Origin: an uncultured Alistipes sp.
Lineage (GTDB): Bacteria > Bacteroidota > Bacteroidia > Bacteroidales > Rikenellaceae
Length of the DNA: 64,000 nucleotides
NCBI GenBank assembly: GCA_900541585.1
Contig: UQKD01000018.1
Coordinates: 11,281 to 75,280 of the forward strand
Direction of reading: 5' to 3'
Shown here: in pieces, positions 7,430 through 16,806 of the stretch
Layout: each line of letters starts with the position of its first letter
Numbering within the stretch: the stretch's first letter is position 1
Made by a program: the position numbers and the translations under genes
The notes under the pieces: generated by a model
Databases searched by the model: none
What the model was told of the DNA's origin: nothing
The model's input: only the letters and a program-made list of their open reading frames with translations

Positions 7430-9259
7430 TTACCATAAAGGGTTCTGTCTGAGCGCATGGTTCACCGCCAGCTCCTTGGTCGGAATCGGGAGGTAGATGT
7501 GGCGTGCCGTCACGTTGGCGTAGTTCGCCGACGCATAGTTCGTATAGCTGACGTTGCGGTACTTGTTCTCCGTCGGCTGGTTGGTTCCGGCGTTGTGCAT
7601 CTGCTCGACGAACGTGCCCCAGCGGATCAGGTCCCACTTGCGAAGCCCCTCGAAGGCCAGTTCGCGTCCGCGTTCGTTGCGCACCAGGTCGCGGAACGAA
7701 CGGTAGTCGCCGAGCAGGCTCTCGTCGGTCTTGACGCCCGCGCGGCGGCGGATTTCCCGGACGGCCTCCTTGGCCTGGTCGTCCGGCGCCCCGGCGTATT
7801 CGTTGATCGCCTCGGCGTACATCAGCAGCACGTCGGCATAGCGAAGGATCGGGAAGTTGATCGTCGTGTAGAGGCTCTTGGCCGACATCTGTTTCTCGTA
7901 GACCGTCTCACGGCGCCATTTGCCGGCATTGCGGACGGCGCACATCACCGTCGGGTCGTAAACCAGATCGGCGGGGTCGAACGCGTCCTCGATCGTCTGG
8001 TCCAGTCCTTCGATGTCGGGCATGGCGAAACTGTTGTTGTAGACCCACGGCGTCTTGAACATGCTCTGCGTCTGTTGCAGGTAGCGCGTCACGGTCTCGC
8101 CCTCCTTGTTCTTGTAGGAGATTTTCTGGTTGTTCATCCCGCGGTAGTTGTAGCCCGGCAGGTTCCACGTCAGCCGCTTGTCGATGACCGTGGCGCTGCC
8201 CGTTTCGTCGGCCGTGCGGTCGTTCTCCCAGTAGAGCTGCCAGAGGGTGTAGGAGCCGTTGTAATAGCCGTAGGAGTAGTTGCAGGCCCACTCCGAGTAG
8301 TTGGTCGTTCCCGACTGCGAGCGCAGGCCGATCAGGTCGCCGATGCGGCCGTTAGTCCAGTCGGTCGCGCTGGTGCGGTCGCCGAGGAATTCGGCCTCCC
8401 ACATCGACTCGTGGTACTGCGTGTCGTACTGGTCGCGGATCATGTTGATGAAGACCTCCTCGTAGCTCTCGTTCAGGTCGTGCTTGTGCGAGGAGATCAC
8501 CTCGTTGGCCCAGTAGGCGGCGCGGCGGTACATCTCCTTCTTGTCCAGTCCGTCGATCTGCTTGACGCTCTCGCCGGCCATGAAGAGGTAGACGCGGGCC
8601 AGGATGCCCTGGGCGACGGTCTGGCTGACGCGCGAGGGGGTGTTGTCGATGGGCTCGTAGAGGTCGGGAATCGTGGCTTCGATCTCGTCGGCGCACCATT
8701 TGAGCACCTGCTCCTGCGGCGTTGCGGCCATCTGCACGTCGTTGGGGTTGGGCGAGGTGGTCGCCTTGACGCGCAGGGGCACGTCGCCCCACGCCTGCGC
8801 CAGCAGGAAGTGGTAATAGGCGCGCAGGAACCGCGCTTCGGCGATGTAAAGTTCGATGCCCACCGAAAGTTTCTCGGGGTCGATCTCCGTCTTTTCGACG
8901 GCCTCGATGTAGCGGTTGGCGTTCTTGATGCCCTCGTAGAGTTTCGACCAGGCGTCGTAGATCGCCGCCGTGCCGGCGCTGTGGTTGTAGCGGTCGGGAC
9001 GCGATTCGCTGTTGTTGTAGTTGTTGAAGTAGCAGAGGTCGTCCGCGTTGGCGATTTGCAGCGAGTAGTAGTTGCCGTAGAGCGCTTCGCTGTTCAGCAC
9101 GCCGTAGACGCCCGCCAGACCGTAGATCAGCTTTTGTTCGCTGTTGTAGTAGCCTTCGCCGGGGATGATCTGCGGATCGGTGTCGAGGAAGCTGCACGCC
9201 GGGAGGGCCGCGGTGAGCAGCGCCAGCGTTCCCAGTTTCAATATGCTTTTGATTTTCAT
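7430..9259 (-). CDS. SusD/RagB family outer-membrane lipoprotein
   Basis: A 609-residue SusD-like protein. The lipobox LPACSF puts the lipidated Cys at residue 22; the N-terminal SusD domain follows (GEGYYNSEQKLIYGLAGVYG, then tetratricopeptide-like helices with RFLRAYYHFLLAQAWGDVPL), and the C-terminal RagB signature (YADVLLMYAEAINEY, VRNERGRELAFEGLRKWDLIRWG) and final NPLW are typical. SusD proteins form the lid over the SusC barrel and hold oligosaccharides for import. It lies 23 bases downstream of the SusC gene, with a glycan-binding lipoprotein after it, so the three form one unit with the PL8 lyase upstream. Confidence 0.97.
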   Translation of the reverse strand: MKIKSILKLGTLALLTAALPACSFLDTDPQIIPGEGYYNSEQKLIYGLAGVYGVLNSEALYGNYYSLQIANADDLCYFNNYNNSESRPDRYNHSAGTAAIYDAWSKLYEGIKNANRYIEAVEKTEIDPEKLSVGIELYIAEARFLRAYYHFLLAQAWGDVPLRVKATTSPNPNDVQMAATPQEQVLKWCADEIEATIPDLYEPIDNTPSRVSQTVAQGILARVYLFMAGESVKQIDGLDKKEMYRRAAYWANEVISSHKHDLNESYEEVFINMIRDQYDTQYHESMWEAEFLGDRTSATDWTNGRIGDLIGLRSQSGTTNYSEWACNYSYGYYNGSYTLWQLYWENDRTADETGSATVIDKRLTWNLPGYNYRGMNNQKISYKNKEGETVTRYLQQTQSMFKTPWVYNNSFAMPDIEGLDQTIEDAFDPADLVYDPTVMCAVRNAGKWRRETVYEKQMSAKSLYTTINFPILRYADVLLMYAEAINEYAGAPDDQAKEAVREIRRRAGVKTDESLLGDYRSFRDLVRNERGRELAFEGLRKWDLIRWGTFVEQMHNAGTNQPTENKYRNVSYTNYASANYANVTARHIYLPIPTKELAVNHALRQNPLW

Positions 9260-9282
9260 GGCGTAATGTTGCGTTTAAACCG

Positions 9283-12200
9283 TTAGAATGTGAGGTTTAC
9301 GCCGGCCGTGAAGCCGAATGCGCGGGGATATGCCGACCAGTCGAACCCGGGCGTCAGCACCGAATTGCGGGTCGATACCTCGGGGTCGGGACCGCTGTAA
9401 CCCGTCAGGGTCCAGATGTTGTCGGCCGAGACGTAGACGCGCATCTGGCTGATGCCCGCCTTGCGCAGCGAACGGCTCGGCAGCGTGTAGCCCAGCGAGA
9501 CGTTTTTCAGCCGCAGGAACGAGCCGTCCTCGATGACGCGCGACGAGTACTCCTCGCGGCCGACGGCGTTTACGCGCGGAATGTTCGACGTGGGATTCTC
9601 CGGCGACCAGCGGTTGGCGTAGGAGGCCAGCTGGTTGGTCTGGCTCTTCCAGCCCGACTCGAAGACCAGCCGGTTGGCGTTCAATACGTCGTTGCCGTAG
9701 CTCCATGCGAAGAAGATGTTCAGGTCGAAATTCTTCCAGTTGAAGTTGTTGCCGAAGCCGCCCGTGTTGAGGGGCTGTCCGCAGCCGATGATCGTGCGGT
9801 CGTAGTCGTCGATGACCCCGTCGCCGTTCATGTCGCGGTATTTCATGTCGCCCGGCTGCATCGTGTTGCCCTTGAACGAGGGAACGCCGCTGACGAGGTT
9901 GCCCTTGTCGTCGAAATCCTCGGCCTTGTAGGTCCCGTCGTAGATGAAGCCGTACATCATGCCCGTGGGCTTGCCCACCTGCGAGATGTAGGGGAACTGC
10001 GAGTTGAAGCGCGTCTCCCACGATACGGAACTCTGGAGCGTGTTCTGTCCGTCGACCAGCCCGAGGATCCGGTTGCGGTTGAAGGCGATGTTGAACGACG
10101 TGGACCACTGGAACTGACGGGTCTTGACGTTCACCGTCTCGAGCGTCAGCTCGAAGCCGCGGTTGCGGATCTTGCCGATGTTGAGCATCCCCTGCTCGAA
10201 GCCCGACGAGGCGGGCAGCAGGGCGTAGAGCAGCAGGTCGCGCGTCACCTTGTCGTACCAGTCGGCCGTCACCTTGATGCGGTCCTCGAAGAACCCGAGG
10301 TCGAGACCCGCGTTCCACTGCTCGGTGGTCTCCCACTTGAGCCGTTCGTTGGCCATGTTCGAGACGTAGTAGCCCGGCACGCGCTCGCCGCCGAACACGT
10401 AGTCGAGCGAGCTGCCCGAACCCGGGTTGACGGTGATCTGCGAGTAGAAGTCGTAGGGGGTCTGCGTGCGGTTGTTACCTGTCAGGCCCCACGAGAGGCG
10501 CAGTTTGCCGTTGCTCATCCAGTCGCTCATCTTCAGCAGGTTCTCGCGGTTGAAGTTCCACGAAAGGCCGGCCGAGGGGAAGTAGCCCCAGCGGTTGTCG
10601 GAGGGGAATTTCGACGAGCCGTCGGCGCGGAACGAGAAGGTGAAGTAGTATTTGTAGCGGAAGTTGTAGTTGGCGCGCAGGAAGGCCGACATCATCCGCC
10701 AGTCGTAGTAGTTGCTCTGGACCTTCTGGTAGTTGCCCGTGTGGATGCCCGCGATGCCCAGCTCCTCGGAGGTGATCTGCGTCGACGCAACGCCGTCGTA
10801 GGTGTTCTTCTGTCCCTGGAGCGAGAGTCCCGCCATCAGGTCGAGGTTGTGGCTGCGCCCGACACGCTTCTTGTAGTTGAGCGTGTTTTCGTTCGACCAG
10901 CTCGTCTGGTCGGTCCAGTAGATGGCGCCGTTGACGCCCTTGCCGCTGGGCGAGCCGGCGTAGCCCGTGTAGGTTTCGCTGCCGTTGAACTCCTCGCGGC
11001 GGCGTTTGTTCAGGACGTAGCCGCCCGTGGTCTTGAACGTCAGGTCGGGGGTGATCTTCCACGTCAGCGCCATGTTGGCGTTGAGGTAGTCCACCAGCGT
11101 CTTGCGGTATTCGTTCTTGGCGGTCTTCACCGGGTTGAAACGGTAGTCGTTCGATCCGTCTACGGCTTCGTCGAGCATCGAGTCGAGGATGTCCTGCCCG
11201 GGAGGCGTTACGGGGCGGTAGCCCCAGACCGAGTACATCAGCCAGCCCGACGACGACGAGGTGGTCTGCGCCGTGGTGGGGGTCACGCCGTTGGTCGCCG
11301 TGCGCGAATAGTTGGCGTTGGCGTTCAGCGTGAGTTTTTTCGAGATGGGCAGCGTGAAGTTGGCCTTGCCCTGGTAACGCTGGAAGTTCGAACGGATGAT
11401 GATGCCGTCCTGGTCGAGCGCCGAGAAGCCCACGTTGTAGCGCAGGCCCTCCTTGTTGCCGCCCGAGAGCGAAACGTTGTAGTTCTGCTGGAAAGCCGTG
11501 CGGTAGAGCTGATCCTGCCAGTCGATGCCCGGGATGGTGCGGTAGTCGTCGAGCGTCAGCCCTTCGCTGAAATAGCTTTTGTTCATCGTGTCCTCGCTGA
11601 TCAGTTCGCTCTGAAGCCGGACGAACTCGTAGGAACCCATCAGGTCGGCCTTGTTGGCGATCTTGTTCAGGGAGAACGAGGCGCTGAAGTTCACCGTGGG
11701 CTTGCCCTCGTTGCCGCGCTTGGTGTTGATCACGATGACGCCGTTGGCTCCGCGCGCTCCGTAGATGGCGGTCGCCGAAGCGTCTTTCAGCACGTCGATC
11801 GACTCGATGTCCGCGGGGTTGATCGACGCGGCGAACGACCCTTCGGACGGGAATCCGTCGATGATGTAGAGCGGGGCGTTGCTCTGCGTGAGCGAGTTGT
11901 TTCCGCGGATGGTGATATTGGCTTCGGCGCCCAGCGAGCCGTCGCCCGTGGTGACGACCACGCCGGCGATGCGTCCGCCCAGCGCCTGGTCGAAGTTGGT
12001 GACGTTGGCCTTCATCATCGTTCCCAGGTCGGCCTTGGCCACCGATCCGGTGAGGTCGCGCCGCGTAGTGGTTCCGTAGCCGATGTTGACGATCTCCACG
12101 GCGCCGATCTGCGAGGCTTCTTCGGTCATCTTGACGTTGATCGCCGTGCGTTTGCCGACATACTCCTCGACGGTCGTGTAACCCAGGTAGGAGAAGACCA

Positions 12201-12420
12201 GCGTCTGGTCCTCCCGGACCTTGATCGAGTAGCTGCCGTTGGCGCCCGTGGCCGTTCCCGACTGCGTTCCCTTGATCAGGACGGTCACGCCCACCAGCGG
12301 TGCACCGTTGGCGTCAACCACGCGTCCGTCCACGGCGTTCTGCGCAAAGGCTTCCCCCCCCCGGAGTACCGATAGGGTCACCAGCGCTGCCGCGGCCATG
12401 CGTTTAAGTGCTTTTTTCAT
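9283..12420 (-). CDS. SusC/RagA family TonB-dependent outer-membrane transporter
   Basis: A 1045-residue SusC-like protein: signal peptide to AFAQN (about residue 27), carboxypeptidase-D regulatory-like domain (VDGRVVDANGAPLVGVTVLIKGT to about 110), plug domain (SVAKADLGTMMKANVTNFDQAL, ANITIRGNNSLTQSNAPLYIIDG) and a 22-strand barrel ending in an aromatic residue (GVNLTF). It imports oligosaccharides with the SusD partner. There is no STN domain, so it is not an anti-sigma-signalling type. The gene begins 29 bases after the PL8 stop. An odd feature is a run of nine G in the signal-peptide codons (12354-12362 on the plus strand), which could slip and switch the frame. Confidence 0.97.
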   Translation of the reverse strand: MKKALKRMAAAALVTLSVLRGGEAFAQNAVDGRVVDANGAPLVGVTVLIKGTQSGTATGANGSYSIKVREDQTLVFSYLGYTTVEEYVGKRTAINVKMTEEASQIGAVEIVNIGYGTTTRRDLTGSVAKADLGTMMKANVTNFDQALGGRIAGVVVTTGDGSLGAEANITIRGNNSLTQSNAPLYIIDGFPSEGSFAASINPADIESIDVLKDASATAIYGARGANGVIVINTKRGNEGKPTVNFSASFSLNKIANKADLMGSYEFVRLQSELISEDTMNKSYFSEGLTLDDYRTIPGIDWQDQLYRTAFQQNYNVSLSGGNKEGLRYNVGFSALDQDGIIIRSNFQRYQGKANFTLPISKKLTLNANANYSRTATNGVTPTTAQTTSSSSGWLMYSVWGYRPVTPPGQDILDSMLDEAVDGSNDYRFNPVKTAKNEYRKTLVDYLNANMALTWKITPDLTFKTTGGYVLNKRRREEFNGSETYTGYAGSPSGKGVNGAIYWTDQTSWSNENTLNYKKRVGRSHNLDLMAGLSLQGQKNTYDGVASTQITSEELGIAGIHTGNYQKVQSNYYDWRMMSAFLRANYNFRYKYYFTFSFRADGSSKFPSDNRWGYFPSAGLSWNFNRENLLKMSDWMSNGKLRLSWGLTGNNRTQTPYDFYSQITVNPGSGSSLDYVFGGERVPGYYVSNMANERLKWETTEQWNAGLDLGFFEDRIKVTADWYDKVTRDLLLYALLPASSGFEQGMLNIGKIRNRGFELTLETVNVKTRQFQWSTSFNIAFNRNRILGLVDGQNTLQSSVSWETRFNSQFPYISQVGKPTGMMYGFIYDGTYKAEDFDDKGNLVSGVPSFKGNTMQPGDMKYRDMNGDGVIDDYDRTIIGCGQPLNTGGFGNNFNWKNFDLNIFFAWSYGNDVLNANRLVFESGWKSQTNQLASYANRWSPENPTSNIPRVNAVGREEYSSRVIEDGSFLRLKNVSLGYTLPSRSLRKAGISQMRVYVSADNIWTLTGYSGPDPEVSTRNSVLTPGFDWSAYPRAFGFTAGVNLTF
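12354..12362 (-). repeat. G9 homopolymer tract inside the SusC signal-peptide codons
   Basis: Nine consecutive G on the coding strand (CGG GGG GGG G..., encoding Arg-Gly-Gly at about residues 20-22). The current length keeps the gene in frame; a gain or loss of one base would stop translation early. Confidence 0.7.
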
Positions 12421-12449
12421 AAATTAAATCAGGTTGTGGGTAAAAATGG

Positions 12450-15401
12450 TTATTTCTTCTTGAGCCGGAACTCCACGGGCTGTCCGTGGCGGCAGGTTAT
12501 CTTCAGCAGCGTTCCGGTATCGTGGGAAACGGCTTCCACGCCCGGATATTGTGCGGCAAGCTCCCATGCGCCGTCCAAAAGCACCTCTTTTTCGACGGGC
12601 CGGCTCTCCTGGCGCGTGGTGTAGGTTTTCTCCGTGAGGCCGAGGTCGGGCGTGCAGACGCTCATCACGACCTGTCCGTCCGCGTCGGTGCGCTCCATGA
12701 CGATCGACTCCCCGGTCGCCTTGCGCACAAGCCCCTGGCCCGTGTATTCCCCGAAGCAGACGTAGCCCGTGATGCCCGTGGCGAGGTCCTTCACGACGTG
12801 GGCCGTGTTGTCCCGGCGCAGCACTTCGTAGCTGTCTTTCTTGATCACGCGCGTGATCTCCTTGTTCGTGGGCTGGATGTAGACCGCATATTCGTATCCG
12901 GCCTGCTTGGGGGCGCGGCCGTGGTCGATGTAAGCCGTGGCGAAGTTGCCCGTCTGAGGTGCGCGGGTCTTGTCGTTGGGCGAGGTCTGCTCCTGCTTGA
13001 GGATGTTCACCGCCGCGGCGTTTTTCACCACGTAGAAATTGCCCTTCGTGTCGGAGAGCGCCAGCCGCTCGCCGCCCTTCGAGAGGTTGAGCGGGAAGGC
13101 GTCGTAGATCTCGCCGTCGACTTCGAGCTGTTCGCCCGGACTGTCCATCCGCAGCTGGAAAAGCGTCGTTTCGGTGGGATATGCCTGATTATCGTTGTCG
13201 ATGCCGCTGCCGAGGAAGACCATCCGGTTGTCGAAGCAGAAGACCGACTTGTGCGCCGTGGCCCCGGGGGTGAAGTTCTTGCGGTCCCTTTCGACGAACT
13301 GGAACGCCAGCACACCGTTGCGGCCTTCGAGCGACGAGGCGCCCGAGAAGCGTTCGGGGTTGCGCTCCATGAGCGTCCCCGGCAGCGGGCTTTCCAGTTC
13401 GGGGTAGGGCAGGTGGATGGTCGTGGCGCCCGGCACGCGGTTCCAGTCCCAGCCGTCCTGCACGAATCCGCTCGCGGCGGCCGAGACGGGGTTGCCCGAG
13501 CCGATGATCGGGGCCGAGCCGTAGCTCTGGTAGCGTCCGTAGCGGTTGTCGCGGGTGTAGATCTCCGAACCCCAGACGTCCGAGTTGTAGGCCTTGAGCG
13601 TCACCATCCAGTCGCCGCGGCGGTGGATGCCCGCGGCGCCGTAGTTATAGACGAAGAAACCCGAGGGCGTGGGACCCGCCGAAATGCCCTCCTTCTTGAA
13701 GAGGCTGTTCAGCTCCTTGTCCGTGCCTTTCAGACGCAGGTAGGCGCCCGCCAGTTCGGGGTCCGCGCCCTTGCCGCTGCCCGTCAGGTCGCCCAGTGCC
13801 GCGAGGTAGCCGAAGGCGTTGACGTCGGCGTCGGGGATGCGGCCGTTCTTGCCGAAGGGGTGGCGGCCGGCGAGACCGAGTCCCCAGTCGCGCAGGTCGG
13901 TGTAGTTGGCCATCGACATCAGCGCCAGCTTGAAGTTGCGGCGCGCCTGTTCCGAGAGGATGAAGTCGGTCCCGCGCGTGGCCTTGCACCAGTAGCCGAT
14001 CATGGCGAACGCGCCGGTCGAATAGGCGGGGTAGAAGCCGCCGTGGTGGAAGGTCGTGCCGTCGGGCTTGATGCCGCCGATGGTGCCCGGCGTGAAGCCG
14101 AGGCTCCCCGAGAGCCATACGCCGAGGCCCTTCATGGCGCGGTACTGCTCGGCTTCCGAGGGCAGCATCAATGCGCTGATGAGCTTGGGGATCAGCAGCG
14201 TGTGCCACGAGTCGAGCAGCTCGTCGCGGCCGTAGACGTAGGGTTTGCGGGTCTCCGCCAGGCCGCTCCAGTAGGCCAGCACCTTGACGTATTCGTCGGT
14301 CTTGCCGCGTGCGGCGATCTTGTCGCGCATGAGCCACATGGCGTCGTAGATCTTGCGCACGTTGTAGCCGTAGTGGTGGTTGGTTCCGTTGCCGTGGCCG
14401 AAGGCGAAGCCCTGGTCGATGGCGTGGTCCATCACGAGAAAGAAATCGTCGTCGTATTTCGAATCTTTGTTGATGTGGCTGTTCAGCGCGAAGGCGTTGA
14501 GCATGTTCTCGATGTCGTCCAGGCGCAGTTCGCCTTTCGGGCGGTTGCACTCGTCGTTCGAGAGCAGTGGGGCGCCGATGATGCCGCCGTCGCCGGTGCG
14601 GCGGATCGCAGCTTTCCCGAAGGTCTCCAGCGCGCGCGGGATGATCGTGCCGTTGATGTAATTGGCGCTCGACATGTTGGCTGCGACGATGCTTTCGATG
14701 CGCGATTTCACGGCGTCGAGCTGGGCCTTTTCCGCGGGCGTGACGTCGCGCAGCGGCTCGTCGTATTCGTACTGCTCCCACTCCCAGAGACGCGCCCAGT
14801 GCCACAGCTCGCGTTTGAGGTTGCAGTTGTTGTCCGGAATCTGCTTGTCGGGGGTGATCTGGTCGTGGAGCTTGACCTCGGAGAAGGTCAGACGGTCGAG
14901 GAACAGCTCGCCGCTTTCGACCCCGGCGGGCGTCGAGATGACGAGGCGCGAAACCTGCTGCGAGGCGTGGTCGCCCGGCATGTCGTTGTACTTGATCCAG
15001 CAGGCGCGCCAGCCCGTGAAGTCCATGTGGAAATCGAACCGGTAGGGAACTTCGCCGGTGGGGGTCTCGAACGAGAACCGCATGTCGGCGTCGGCGGCCT
15101 TGGGGTTGTAGATCCAGAGCATGATGCCCGCGCCCTTGACCCGGAACGAGCGCATCAGCTGTCCGAAATCGTTGAAGCGGAGCGTCGACGGGGCGCTCCA
15201 CGACCAGCGCAGCGAGCGGGTCCCGTCCTTGTAGTGGAGATCGCTCGATTCGGCCGTGCTGTTTTCGCCGCATACGAAAGCCTTGGGAATTTCCGTTTCG
15301 AAACTGATTTTGGCATCGATCGCCGCTGCGGCGGTCTGGTTCCAAAGGGTGGCGAACAACCCCAAAATCGCTGGCACAACGTATTTTAACATGTTTTTCA
15401 T
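12450..15401 (-). CDS. Polysaccharide lyase family 8, chondroitinase ABC-like (first copy)
   Basis: A 983-residue secreted lyase that would cleave chondroitin/dermatan-type chains by beta-elimination. Compared with Proteus chondroitinase ABC I, the catalytic set is in place: His453 and Tyr460 (FHHGGFYPAY), Arg513 (AGRHPF) and Glu613 (GSEIYTRDNRYGRY). An N-terminal jelly-roll (residues about 25-220), an alpha toroid (about 230-560) and C-terminal beta-sandwiches (about 570-983) can be followed. The start at 15401 gives a signal peptide ending near TAAAA; the longer in-frame version starting at 15485 lies upstream of the promoter and is unlikely. It is the first gene of the SusCD operon. Whether it prefers chondroitin sulfate, dermatan or hyaluronan cannot be told from the sequence. 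Confidence 0.92.
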   Translation of the reverse strand: MKNMLKYVVPAILGLFATLWNQTAAAAIDAKISFETEIPKAFVCGENSTAESSDLHYKDGTRSLRWSWSAPSTLRFNDFGQLMRSFRVKGAGIMLWIYNPKAADADMRFSFETPTGEVPYRFDFHMDFTGWRACWIKYNDMPGDHASQQVSRLVISTPAGVESGELFLDRLTFSEVKLHDQITPDKQIPDNNCNLKRELWHWARLWEWEQYEYDEPLRDVTPAEKAQLDAVKSRIESIVAANMSSANYINGTIIPRALETFGKAAIRRTGDGGIIGAPLLSNDECNRPKGELRLDDIENMLNAFALNSHINKDSKYDDDFFLVMDHAIDQGFAFGHGNGTNHHYGYNVRKIYDAMWLMRDKIAARGKTDEYVKVLAYWSGLAETRKPYVYGRDELLDSWHTLLIPKLISALMLPSEAEQYRAMKGLGVWLSGSLGFTPGTIGGIKPDGTTFHHGGFYPAYSTGAFAMIGYWCKATRGTDFILSEQARRNFKLALMSMANYTDLRDWGLGLAGRHPFGKNGRIPDADVNAFGYLAALGDLTGSGKGADPELAGAYLRLKGTDKELNSLFKKEGISAGPTPSGFFVYNYGAAGIHRRGDWMVTLKAYNSDVWGSEIYTRDNRYGRYQSYGSAPIIGSGNPVSAAASGFVQDGWDWNRVPGATTIHLPYPELESPLPGTLMERNPERFSGASSLEGRNGVLAFQFVERDRKNFTPGATAHKSVFCFDNRMVFLGSGIDNDNQAYPTETTLFQLRMDSPGEQLEVDGEIYDAFPLNLSKGGERLALSDTKGNFYVVKNAAAVNILKQEQTSPNDKTRAPQTGNFATAYIDHGRAPKQAGYEYAVYIQPTNKEITRVIKKDSYEVLRRDNTAHVVKDLATGITGYVCFGEYTGQGLVRKATGESIVMERTDADGQVVMSVCTPDLGLTEKTYTTRQESRPVEKEVLLDGAWELAAQYPGVEAVSHDTGTLLKITCRHGQPVEFRLKKK

Positions 15402-15416
15402 AGATTCATATTTGGT

Positions 15417-15447
15417 CAAATTTAAACAAAGAAATTGGATAACCAAA
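15417..15447 (-). promoter_or_regulatory. Promoter of the PL8-SusC-SusD-DUF5017 operon
   Basis: Minus-strand TTTG (15444-15447) and TAAATTTG (15417-15424) are 19 bases apart. The predicted transcription start lies about ten bases before the start codon, so the 5' leader is very short. Confidence 0.75.
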
Positions 15448-15528
15448 ATATTAACGGAGGAAAATAATAAAAATTTTAGTTTCATCGGAAAAGTTTATTA
15501 AAATATGCTGCAAGTCCGAAAAATGCTT

Positions 15529-15536
15529 TATCTTTG
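15529..15536 (+). promoter_or_regulatory. -7 element of the right-arm promoter
   Basis: TATCTTTG matches the Bacteroidetes -7 consensus and lies 50 bases before the GH88 start. No good -33 TTTG is visible, which may indicate activator dependence. Confidence 0.6.
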
Positions 15537-15586
15537 TGCGAAAAGCCGGTTTGGTTTACCAAAATAATTACGTTAATTACCTACTT

Positions 15587-16801
15587 ATGAAGATCTTATT
15601 TAAATATGCGACCGCCGCGCTCCTCCTGGCAGGAGCTGCTGCCTGCTCGCAGCCTTCGAAGCGCGCTTCGATCATCGACGAAAACATCGCCGTCGCCGAA
15701 AAACAGATCGGTATGCTGGCCGATTCGAGCGAGACGGGCGGTGTGATCCGCATCCCCTCGACCTGGAAGAACGGGCGGATCGACTACGTGCCCGTCGACG
15801 ACTGGGTGAGCGGTTTCTTCGCCGGGACGCTGTGGTACATGTACGAACTGACGGGCGACGAGACGTGGGCCGCACGTGCGCGGAAGCATACCGAGATTCT
15901 CGACTCGGTGCAGTATCTGCAATGGCATCACGACGTGGGTTTCATGATCTACGACAGCTACGGCAACGGCCTGCGGCTGAAAAACGTTCCCGGCTACGAG
16001 GGCGTGATCGTCCAGACGGCCAAATCGCTCGCGACGCGTTTCCGCCCGGTTCCGGGCGTCATCCAGTCGTGGGACGCCGACCGGGGCTGGCAGGGCGAAC
16101 GCGGCTGGCAGTGCCCGGTGATCATCGACAACATGATGAATCTCGAACTGATGTTCAAGGCCACGGAGTTCTCGGGCGACAGCACCTATTATAATATTGC
16201 GGTGAAGCATGCCGACCGTACGATGAAGGAGCACTTCCGCGACGATTACAGCTGTTATCACGTCGTGGACTACGATCTGACGACGGGCGGCGTGCGCGGA
16301 CGCTGCACGGCGCAGGGGTATGCCGACGACTCGGCGTGGGCGCGCGGGCAGGCATGGGCCGTCTACGGCTATACGACCTGCTACCGTTACACAGGTGACA
16401 AACGCTACCTCGACCATGCGCAGAAGGTGGCCGGTTTCATGCTCGACGATAAGAACATGCCCGCCGATCTGGTTCCCTACTGGGACTACGACGCACCGAA
16501 CATCCCGAATGAGCCGCGCGACGTCTCGACGGCGGCCATCATCGCCTCGGCGTTCTATGAAATGTACACCTATACGGGTGACGAACTGTATAAGCAAAAG
16601 GCCGACAGGATCGTCGAATCGCTTTCGTCGCCGGCCTACCGCGCTCCGGTGGGCGGCAACGGCGGCTTTCTGCTGATGCACTCCGTGGGCAGCATTCCGC
16701 ACGGCAGCAATATCGACGTGCCGCTGAACTACGCCGACTACTATTTCCTTGAGGCGCTGATCCGCAAGGCCCGCGTGGAGGCGGGGGAACCTTTGTTTTA
16801 A
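15587..16801 (+). CDS. Glycoside hydrolase family 88, unsaturated glucuronyl hydrolase (lipoprotein)
   Basis: A 404-residue lipoprotein (lipobox GAAACS) that would hydrolyse the unsaturated uronic acid from disaccharides made by PL8/PL29 lyases. The alpha/alpha-barrel motifs are visible: WVSGFFAGTLW, WHHDVGF with Asp116 and IIDNMMN with Asp181; these correspond to the two essential Asp residues of Bacillus UGL. The ATG at 15587 is chosen because it starts a clean lipoprotein signal and lies after the -7 element. It is the first gene of a tightly packed plus-strand operon; the next gene starts 5 bases after the stop. The lipobox suggests periplasmic or surface anchoring. Confidence 0.93.
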   Translation: MKILFKYATAALLLAGAAACSQPSKRASIIDENIAVAEKQIGMLADSSETGGVIRIPSTWKNGRIDYVPVDDWVSGFFAGTLWYMYELTGDETWAARARKHTEILDSVQYLQWHHDVGFMIYDSYGNGLRLKNVPGYEGVIVQTAKSLATRFRPVPGVIQSWDADRGWQGERGWQCPVIIDNMMNLELMFKATEFSGDSTYYNIAVKHADRTMKEHFRDDYSCYHVVDYDLTTGGVRGRCTAQGYADDSAWARGQAWAVYGYTTCYRYTGDKRYLDHAQKVAGFMLDDKNMPADLVPYWDYDAPNIPNEPRDVSTAAIIASAFYEMYTYTGDELYKQKADRIVESLSSPAYRAPVGGNGGFLLMHSVGSIPHGSNIDVPLNYADYYFLEALIRKARVEAGEPLF

Positions 16802-16806
16802 ACCGA

